Positions 55,746-64,000 of a stretch of 64,000 nucleotides of DNA are shown here, piece by piece (position 1 is the first letter of the stretch; every line of letters begins with the position of its first letter). Origin of the DNA: Kitagawia praeruptora (taxonomy: Eukaryota; Streptophyta; Magnoliopsida; Apiales; Apiaceae); the NCBI GenBank assembly GCA_037693485.1, contig CM075346.1, positions 125,972,001 through 126,036,000 of the forward strand, written 5' to 3'. Below the pieces are notes generated by a model. It was not told where the DNA came from. It made no database searches and saw only the letters and a program-made list of their open reading frames with translations. The position numbers and the translations under genes are program-made.

Positions 55746-56985
55746 ATTCATATTTTTTAAATCAAAAAATATTTACTATTATAAGGTGCAATCAAATTTG
55801 AATAAATGTACTATTACTGAATTAAATATTTTTAAAATTATAAAAAAAAATTACCATAATATTCTAAATACACATTCAAATCAAGGTTCTATAAACTTTT
55901 AAATTAATCAATTATATTTTAAAAGCTAGATCCAAGCAAATAAAATATTAAAAAGAATTTTAAACAAATTATCTTTATGATTTTACTTATTAGTATTTTT
56001 TAGTTATGCAATAATTAACGGGACAAATAAATTGATCTGACAATATATTTGAATTATTCAAAATACTAAATATATTCTCAAATAGTATTAGACATTATTT
56101 GGTGTATAAATTATCAATCAAAAAATAAAATTCATTACAGAGACAGTGAAAATATTATTAGCGAATGTTTTCATATTGAATTGGTCAACTCCTCACAAAA
56201 AATCTTATAAATCACTATTTTTTTATAGAAAATTAATTAATCAGTAAAATGGCATACGAACATCTACAAAAATATACAAATTTTCAAATTTTCTTATAAA
56301 TCACTATTTTATAAGGTAATTAATTCATCCATAAAAGATAATACAACATCTACAAAATACTAATACATATTAAAATAGATCATATCAAGGTTTTCATCAT
56401 GCAAACTACGATCGTTGATCTGATCTTAAATTGTGTACATACCTCGCTTATATCAATAAATATATAGCCTTTTTACCGAGGTAATCCAATAATTTATTAT
56501 AATTGTGAGGAAAATATTTATCTGATTTGTCAAAACGTATTCGAACAATCGACCATATATGCGATTCTATACTATCCAAAATAATTAACCAATATAACAT
56601 AATCCTGTATATCTAAGATCTGAATGCCAAAATAAAAGAACCTACTCTCATAAAGAGAAAGGACAAAACCCAGTATATGGGTAGACAAAAATCCACTAAA
56701 GGGGTACTACATTTTCAAGAAATAGATATATTTATTTAAAAACAAAGTAAAATCAAGGAATAGAAACAGGAGTTTTCATTCACAAGGCGGAAGTACAAAA
56801 TCCAATATATCGGTAGATAAAACCCACCAACACGGTACTAAACCCTCAATAAAGAGAAATATTTATTGAAAAACATAGCAAAATCAAGGAAACAATAAAA
56901 AGAGGGTTTATCATCAACCAAAACATTGATGACAGCCCCTAAACTTTAGTTTAGTATTTTTTGGGAGAGTATGAGAGATAGAAAA
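55746..56985. other. AT-rich, no gene; contains a two-copy repeat
   Basis: 56655-56780 and 56785-56920 are diverged copies of one block (CCARTATATSGGTAGA, then CCACYAA and GGTACTA, then AAATCAAGGAA). No coding capacity was recognised elsewhere. Confidence 0.45.
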
Positions 56986-57678
56986 TGTTGTATTTGACAT
57001 ATTTTTTCAAATAATATTAATAAAGTAAATGGATACATAAATGTATTTAGTAGTTACAAATATTATATTGATTGTGTAATTATTTATTTGAAGGTTACAA
57101 ATATTAGTTAAGTGCACATTTAAATATATAAGTTACACAATTGTTTATATAATGACATTGATGGATACTTAATGGGCAGTTACATTTTTGGGGTGGAGAA
57201 ATTATAAGAATTGCCTATATATAGAGATTTGTTTCTATAGAAAAAAGGTACTTGTGTGAAAGAAAGATAGACCTTGTTCAATATAATTTCGGAACCCCTA
57301 AAAAGTGTGATATACAATTTTATTCGATTACTTAAAATACTTCATTGGTATCAGAGATATAGGATCTACTCGTCGCTGCAGAAATCGATTTAAGATTTGA
57401 GACTGAGAACTATTTAAGTTATGATGTGCATAATTTTGCTCCCAATAATAACGAAGCTTATATATACTCTGTAAAATGTGGGAGTCGGCTAAATTATTTG
57501 AAAATGACGTCAAGTGGGAGATGTTGGTTGACTATATATATATAGAGATTTGTTTCTATAGAAAAAAGGTACTTGTGTGAAAGAAAGATAGACCTTGTTC
57601 AATATAATTTCGGAACCCCTAAAAAGTGTGATATACAATTTTATTCGATTACTTAAACTACTACATTGGTATCAGAGC
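56986..57678 (+). mobile_element. Miniature or decayed copia-like LTR element
   Basis: An LTR-like unit (56986-57344) starts TGTTGTATTTGACA, has TATATATAG near 57216 and ends CTTCA. It is followed by TTGGTATCAGAG (57345-57356), the initiator-Met primer site. After about 165 bp of non-coding interior, a purine tract AAGTGGGAGA precedes TGTTGG (57522). A copy of the last 125 bp of the LTR follows, ending at 57665 and again followed by TTGGTATCAGAGC. The second LTR lacks its middle. No coding region, so it resembles a TRIM or a deletion product. Confidence 0.65.
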
Positions 57679-58285
57679 AATAAATACACAAATATTATGT
57701 AACACCCAATTTATTGTATTTAATATATGTATTTTGTAACTTACACACAATAAATATAGTAAGCCATTTTGTTTATTCTATATTTGAAATGATAGTCAAC
57801 CAACAGAATCGGCTACGGTCTTCGTTATAAAAATCAATATTCTTGATAAGCAGATAGGTCGATACATAAAAAATTATATGTTTCTAATAAAAGGTGTCTT
57901 TTTAATTTTGTATTTTAGAATAAAAGTAATAGTATTCGATTTATACCATAAAATGCATGTCAGCCAATCTCTCCGAAAGGTAAAAAAATGTTGGGATAGG
58001 GGGAGTAATATTTATTTTTTAATAAAAAACCTTAAATATAGGTTAAAGAAAACTTAATAACTTGATAGATAGATTCTAAACAAACAGATATATTTATATT
58101 TTAACAGTAAAAAAATTAAAAAAAAATGGGGGCTTTATTTTATGTACTCTAATCTTAGTTTTGTTTTGTAGAATCTCAAAATTGCTTTCAGTTATATAGT
58201 AACATACTTAGCTAACCTGGGCCGAGAGTAACATTACATGCATATTCCCCAATCATGCAAAGTATCATAGATGTCATCAAGATCA
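57679..58285. other. AT-rich, no gene recognised
   Basis: TGTAACACCC at 57698 resembles an LTR start, but no element could be delimited. Otherwise nothing. Confidence 0.35.
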
Positions 58286-58289
58286 AGGA

Positions 58290-59642
58290 GCTAAAACTTT
58301 TTGAAGCAAATGACTTCTCTTGGATCGGAAGCTAGGTAATGGCGTTTCAATAAGGCTCTGGAAAGATTGTTGGGTACAGAAAAAACCATTGCTCATAAAA
58401 TTTCCTAGGCTATGCTCCCTTTTCACTGAGAAGAATATTGCAGTAGCTAAAATTGTCCAACAGTGGTCAATATTGCACACTAATATGTGGAGAAGACCTC
58501 TTAGAGGCTGGGAGATTCAAGAAGCTTTGCATATAGAAAACATCATTAGATCAGTCACACCATCAAACCAGAAAGATTCAATATGTTGGTCGATAGGAAA
58601 TGGCCCGTACAAAGCTTCAATGGGATATAACCTTATTGACAACAAGGGGCAAATCAGTGGCCCATGGAACCTACTCTGGAGACAAAAAGTTCTGCCAAAA
58701 GTGAAAAGTTTTATGTGGTTTGCAATGCATAATGCCCTACCAACCCTCCAGTTCCTTCAACTTAGAGGAATCAACATCAACAATATTTGCAAATGGTGCA
58801 TGGTGGCAATGGAGGACATTAATCACCTTCTCTGGGAATGCACACTTGCAAAAGAATGCTGGAAAATCATGTTTGTATGGTTTCAAATAGATCAAGAAAA
58901 TACTGAATTCCTAAATCTCAACAAGGTCTTGGAATATTTTGCTAGAATAACAACTTCTCAAGGAGGAGGAACCTGTATTCTTGCAATGCTTTGGACACTT
59001 TGGCTAACAAGGAATGAATGTGTCTTCTCAAATACCAAGATAAACCCAAAATCCATCGAAATACTAATTAAATCTCGAGCATGGGAATGGAGTGTTGCAA
59101 ATGGGCTTATAAATCTGGAATTCAAAACCCAATGGACCAGTAATCCAATACAGTCATATAATCAAAATGACAATTGGAGTTTCAACTTAATGCTAGAATA
59201 GTGTTATGGGTTAGGCAACCTAGTAGGTTTCATAGATGGATCGTGGGCTTACAACATAGATGGATCAGTCTCAGCGGGGATAGGAGGATTTATCTGGAAC
59301 AAAATGGGGTCACTTCAATTCATTTTCTCGGGCCCTTGCACATTTCACTATGGATGGGAAGTTGAATTACATGCATTCATTTTTTTATTGAAAGCAATCA
59401 AGATGAGAGGGTCTCAAGTGGATTCTTACATCATTGCAACGGACTCTACTATATTAGTAGAGTATGTCAAAAAATGTAGAGCAAATCTTATCTCCCCTAG
59501 CGATTATAATCAAGGGCAGTCAACAATTAACTCATTGCCTAATGTCAGGTTAGTACACATCAACAGGTCATTGAATAAAATTGCAGACTCGCTGGCAACA
59601 GCGGGCAGGAAAAATTCAAAGATGGCAGGAAGATGGATCTAA
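58290..59642 (+). pseudogene. 3' part of a LINE (zf-RVT and RNase H domains), with stop codon
   Basis: The open frame from about 58320 begins after the reverse transcriptase proper: KLGNGVSIRLWKDCW is the linker typical of plant LINE ORF2. It is followed by the zf-RVT domain (WNLLWRQKVLPKVKSFMWFA, then CKWCMVAMEDINHLLWEC, with the cysteine/histidine pattern). TAG at 59199-59201 interrupts it. The same frame resumes with an RNase H domain: FIDGSWAYNIDGSVSAGIGG, then WEVELHAFIFLLKAIKMRG, ATDSTILVEYV and the terminal NKIADSLATAG. The 5' part (endonuclease, RT core) is absent and no poly(A) or TSD was delimited. A 5'-truncated, mutated LINE copy. Confidence 0.88.
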
Positions 59643-60025
59643 TCTGGTTAGTTTTGCATAAAATTTTCGAACTAGATAGCACTATTTGAACCAGATAGAT
59701 GGGTATCTATTCACCATTAACTTCTTGAAATTATGATAGTAGCTGAGAGATATAGAAAGTTAACTCCTAAGAGTATATTTATAACTGCTAGGGAGAGATA
59801 CTCACACAATTCGCCCAAATTTAGTGTAACAAAGGGCACATTTTCTGAACTGTCTACTAATAACCTCCCAGACTAAGATATTATACTCAGAATATCTCCC
59901 ACTTAACTAGAGTTTCATTAATAAACTTCATTACGCAACTACAGTGGTGAGATGAGCATTAATTGCATGTAGATGGAAGAGTGTTTAATCCCCTTTGCTC
60001 AGTATTTAAGCTAAGCTTCAGATAG
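59643..60025. other. Spacer between LINE fragment and RNase H fragment
   Basis: No gene recognised. TATTTAAG at 60003-60010 could serve as a TATA-like element for the next ORF but is not strong evidence. Confidence 0.3.
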
Positions 60026-60097
60026 ATGTTACTCACCTTTCCACAAAACTTTTTCAAACCCTTTATGTCTTTAACCAAAGCTCTCTACATCTCGCTC

Positions 60098-60445
60098 ATG
60101 GCTCACTTCTGGGTACCCCCTCCCCCTGGTGTTCTAAAGATTAACGTGCATGACACATCCTCAAAGAATCCTTCTGCTAATGGATTCTACTCAGGCATAG
60201 GCGCCATTTACCGTAATTCTGAGGGAGCACTCAAACATCTCACAATTGGTGTTATCCCAGAACTTACACCCCTAGGCAACCAACTTTGGACAATGTTTAT
60301 CCCACTCAAAAGAGCTTATAAGTTGGGCTATCGTAATGTTTTCCTAGAAACTGACAACCTCGAAGCCTTTTTAGTCATGAAGAACAAATTATATTTCATT
60401 TATTTTAATGGCCCCGCTAGGGGCACCTTCACAAAAAACTTATAA
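60098..60445 (+). pseudogene. RNase H-like (RVT_3 type) fragment, C-terminally truncated
   Basis: The open frame (ATG at 60026 or, more likely, 60098: MAHFWVPPPPGVLKINVHDT) has the start of the plant RNase H-like domain. PPPPGVLKINV is the usual lead-in, then GIGAIYRNSEGA, and NVFLETDNLEAFLVM is the ETD strand. After that it should run another 50 or so residues to a final Asp/Ala motif. Instead it passes into AT-rich sequence and ends at TAA 60443-60445. It is separate from the LINE fragment upstream, whose RNase H is complete. It could be debris from another LINE or from a stand-alone RNase H-like gene. Confidence 0.7.
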
Positions 60446-60678
60446 AATTCTTGGCTCTATTCAAAAAAAAGGTTATTCTAAGTTTTCACGTGAACAGTAA
60501 CTTTTTTATTATTATTTTTTTTTGTTGAGTAGAACCAATAATTTTAAACGTTTTTTGTATTGGGGTACCCCTAATTTGGTCATTAGATTAGCTTGAAATA
60601 TTTAATTTAGGTTTAGTTTCTAGTTTCTATTCTAAGTTAGTTTCTATTAGAACAAGACCCCATATATATATATATATA
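60446..60678. other. Spacer, no gene recognised
   Basis: AT-rich, with a poly-T-rich start and a short TA run at its end that forms the target of the next MITE. Confidence 0.4.
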
Positions 60679-61062
60679 GTTAAGTTCCATGGAGATCAAC
60701 ATTTGAGTGGAGACCGTGGCGACCATATACATTACGCACTCAAAACATTACAAAACATATATATTTGCAAATAATGTTCAAAGAATACTATTATTTCATT
60801 CAAAATCTTAAAAATCATATATGATTTGCAAGCAGAACATGTTTTGGAGAACAATACGTTCTGCAATATTTTGTTTGCAGAACATACATTATTTTTATGA
60901 TTTTAATGAAGTTTGCATGTAAAACATATATGATTTTCAAGATTTTCAATGAAATAATGATTTTCATAGAACATGATTTTCAATAAATAAGTTTTTGCAA
61001 TGTTTTGATTGATATATTGTTTCCGCTCTCCACTAAAAATGTTGGTCTCTATAGAACTTAAC
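60679..61062. mobile_element. MITE (384 bp) inserted in a TA run
   Basis: The terminal inverted repeats are about 38 bp: GTTAAGTTCCATGGAGATC on the left and, inverted, GTTAAGTTCTATAGAGACC on the right, continuing CAACATTT and GTGGAGA. TA dinucleotides flank both sides, so the TSD may be TA (Stowaway/Tc1-mariner type). The interior has repeated GCAGAACAT and TGATTTTCA motifs. No ORF. Confidence 0.7.
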
Positions 61063-61076
61063 TATATATATATATA

Positions 61077-61110
61077 CTAGCTTATAACCCGTGTAATGCA
61101 CGGGTTTCTT
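61077..61110 (-). mobile_element. Helitron 3' terminus (minus strand)
   Basis: On the minus strand the hairpin CCCGTG-CATTA-CACGGG is followed by eight bases and CTAG (61080-61077), then T. The stem is the best preserved of the four termini in the window. The element extends to the right; the 5' end was not found. Confidence 0.7.
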
Positions 61111-62590
61111 GTATTATGTTATAAATTTTATTTAATATTATAATTATGTTTTTATATAATTATTATTTTTAATAATTTTTAATTTTAATTTGATATAATT
61201 TAATATAATCATATTTACGGATTATACTAATGTTTTCTTATTATAAACAACGTATACGATTTTTAATATATTTTATTAATAATTGAAAAATATGGTGTGA
61301 TATTTTCGGGTATATATTAATAATCGTAAGATTTGTTGTAAATTTAAAAAATAACGTGTTTTAATTAGAAAGGAAATATTAATGATTGAAATATATGATA
61401 CGGTTGATCTTTCTAGGTGTTTATAAAAGGTAATATCTTCAAGACAATCGACTAATTACCATTAATCATATTATGTTATTATTTATTTCAGGTGTTATGT
61501 TTTTCTTGAAAACTATAGTGTGATATTTTCGGATATATATTAATGATTGTAAGATTTGTTTTAAATTAAAAAGGTGCCCTATTTTAATTTGAAAGGAAAT
61601 ATTAATGACCGAAAGATATTATATGAATGTTTTTAGGTGTTTATAAAAGATAATGTCTTCAACTAAAAGTAAATGTGAAAAAGACAATCGACTAATTACC
61701 ATTAATTTTATTATATTAATGTGAAAAAGACAATCGACTAATTACCATTAATTTTATTATGTTAATCGACTAATTACCATTAATTATATTATGTTATTAT
61801 TTATTTTAGGTGTTATATTTACCTTAAAAATTATGTTGTGATATTTTAGTGTATAAATTGATGCTTATAAGATTTGTTTTAAATTAAAAAGGTAACGTGT
61901 TTTATTTCGAAAGGAAATATTAATGATGGAAAGATATGATATTACTGATGTTTTTAGGTGTTTATAAAAAGTAATATCTCGAATAATTACCATGAATTAT
62001 ATAATGTTATTATTTATTTTAGGTGTATTTATTTTTCTTTATAATGAAGGGTAAATAAATAAATTTACGAAGTACCAAAAAATAGGTACCAAAAAACAGG
62101 TACCAAAATTTTTAATGTTTCGGCTTTTATGTTTTTCACATTAGCATAATAAAATTAATGATAATTAGTGGATTGCCTTTTTCATATTTACTTTTAGTTG
62201 AAGATATTAACTTTTATAAACACCTAAAAACATCAATTGTATTTCGAATCAAAACACGTTACCTTTTTAATTTAAAACAAACCTTTTCACATTAACATAA
62301 TAAAATTAATGGTATTTAGTCTATTGCCTCTTTCACATTTACATTTAGGTGAAGATATTACCTTTTATAAACACCTAAAAACATCAATCGTATCATATCT
62401 TTCAATCATTAATATTTCCTTTCGAATTAAAACACGCTACCTTTTTAATTTAAAACAAATCTTACAATTCGAAAGGAAATATTAATGATGGAAATATATG
62501 ATATGATTCATATTTTTAGGTGTTTATAAAAGGTAATATCTCGACTAATTACCATGAATTATATTATGTCATTATTTATTTTAGGTGTAT
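61111..62590. repeat. Direct and inverted ~200-bp repeats, probably Helitron body
   Basis: A block (GAAAGGAAATATTAATGA, then AGGTGTTTATAAAAG, then CTAATTACCATTAAT) occurs directly at about 61368, 61599, 61909 and 62469, and inverted at 62150-62290 and 62300-62465. No coding region. Confidence 0.75.
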
Positions 62591-62599
62591 TTATCCTTT

Positions 62600-64000
62600 A
62601 TTATCATACCTGAGTCTACCACACATCAGTTAACCAATCAGAATCGAGAAATTATTTTAGGACCAATCAGAGCTAATTCCTAAATTTTAGACCAATCATA
62701 TTGTATTAAAAATTTTCCTTATCTACCACATGTCAGTTAACCAATCAGAATCGAGTAAATTATTTTAGAACCGATCACAGCTAATTCCTAAATTTTAGAC
62801 CAATCATGTTATATTAAATTTTTTCCTTATTTATAATTTCACCTTAACTTTTTAACTATGGTTAGTTAACACTTCTAATTTAAATACAATAATAATTTTA
62901 TTAAACATATCCATAAATTCATATTTTTTAAATAGAAAAAGCAGGTTCGAAAACAGTAGATAACTTGAATGTGAGCAACAAATTAAGCCCAAGATGTGAT
63001 GTAAATCAAATTTATTTTACAAACTCTTTTTCTATATAATTCAAATTCTGATTATTAAAAGATAACAAATAAATTTGAACAAAAAAAATAGCAAATCAAA
63101 CAAATGTACATACATATAATTATATAAAAACAAGCTGATAGCATGTGTTTATGAAAAAAAGTGACATGCGCGCGCGATTACATAACAATAAGATGATAGT
63201 ACGTGTTTACAGGAAAAAAGTGACAAAAACAGACCAAATTAGTACATAATTTTTCTTACATAGATTATGATGATATATTATATAATTTTATTTATATTAA
63301 TATGAAATAATATTTTTGTTGTAAATATTAACATTAATTATTTCAAAGTTATCACTACATACATAATAAATCATTTTTATTATAATACCTGATTCTACCA
63401 CACGTCAGTTAACCATTTAGAATCGAGGAATTATTTTAGAACCAATCAAAGCTAATTACTAAATTTTAGACCAATCATGTTATATTAAAAATTTTCCTTA
63501 TCTACCACACGTCAGTTAACCAATCATAATCGAGTAAATTATTTTAGAACCAATCAGAGCTAATTCCTAAATTTTAGACCAATCATGTTATATTAAAATT
63601 TTTCCCTATTTACAATTTCACCTTAACTTTTTAGCAATGGTTAGTTAACACTTCTAAGTTAAATATAATAATGGTTTTATTAAACATATCCATAAATACA
63701 TATTTTTTAAATCAAAAAAGTATTTATTAGAAAATTAAAATTTTAATTTGAAATCAATCACGGTATACAATTATATATTTTAAATTAAATTTCATAATTT
63801 ATCATTCATTAATCAACCACTATTTTAATATAAAGTCAATCACAATCATATTATCATTCATTTATAAATTTATTTTTATAATATATATTGTACAATTATA
63901 ATGGATATTAAATAATTTTAATTTAACTAAAAGTCTGAAAAAATCGGATTTGAAATCAAATTTTAAATAACTTAGATAAAATCCGTACCATCAAAAATTT
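62600..64000. repeat. Two copies of a dispersed repeat, window ends inside
   Basis: Copy 1 at about 62605-62880 and copy 2 at about 63388-64000. Each begins with two direct sub-units containing CACGTCAGTTAACCA and TTTTAGACCAATCATG, followed by ATGGTTAGTTAACACTTC. Copy 2 continues into the block also found at 54671-55020. A CG-rich ACATGCGCGCGCGATTA at 63165 is a local oddity. No gene. Confidence 0.7.

Noticed and set aside
55612..55902. 96-codon ORF
   Set aside because: It has an extremely AT-driven composition and lies within a tandemly duplicated non-coding repeat.
57698..57720. LTR start (TGTAACACCC)
   Set aside because: No 3' end, primer site or TSD could be paired with it.

Overview
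The window is nuclear DNA from a flowering plant, most likely a eudicot with a transposon-rich genome. The evidence is AT-rich intergenic DNA, short GT-AG introns, a nuclear-type tRNA-Leu(CAA), a plant clade-B PP2C, a multi-B3 (REM-like) gene, and plant-specific transposon lineages (Sirevirus-type Ty1/copia, Tat-type Ty3/gypsy, Stowaway, Tourist and hAT-like elements, Helitrons). I cannot name the species. Nothing in the window is prokaryotic or from an organelle.

Layout. 1-2.6 kb holds two unrelated gene pieces, a frameshifted exon of the MPS1 kinase and the last two exons of a DedA/TMEM41-type membrane protein. 5.2-5.8 kb has a broken DUF223/RPA1-like gene. 6.4-10.6 kb (minus strand) is a 14-exon gene for a protein with six B3 domains; every exon phase fits. 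A tRNA-Leu(CAA) lies at 12.1 kb. 12.7-15.7 kb is a run of three non-autonomous DNA transposons with target-site duplications (TSDs). 16.4-18.3 kb (minus) is an intact four-exon PP2C with a MAPK-docking motif. 18.5-28.2 kb is MITEs, two nested hAT-like elements with a five-copy 176-bp tandem array, and GGGTTGG-rich duplicated repeats.

Two large nested insertions fill 29-54.7 kb. First, a ~250-bp hAT-like MITE (29033-43000) holds a minus-strand Helitron (29186-42910). That Helitron was hit by a very young 11.1-kb Sirevirus (29857-40969, minus) and by a perfect-palindrome Stowaway (42644-42903). Second, a tRNA-derived SINE (43759-43808 plus 54522-54660) is split by a 10.7-kb Tat-lineage Ty3/gypsy element (43809-54521). 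The gag-pol of the Tat element is broken in five places. On the opposite strand, between pol and the 3' LTR, it carries an intact three-exon gene with its own TATA box. 54.7-64 kb is AT-rich dispersed repeat, a miniature copia-like LTR element, a broken LINE 3' end, an RNase H fragment, a MITE and another Helitron terminus.

The probably functional host genes are the B3 gene, the tRNA and the PP2C. The rest is transposons or gene debris. The least ordinary feature is the spliced antisense gene inside the Tat element. Introns that run antisense to the genomic RNA are not spliced out of it, so they can survive retrotransposition. Next in interest are the Sirevirus gag-pol joint (two in-frame stops 12 nt apart) and the tRNA-like Pol III modules repeated in the Helitron. 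All calls rest on reading the sequence and family knowledge; no database search was run.
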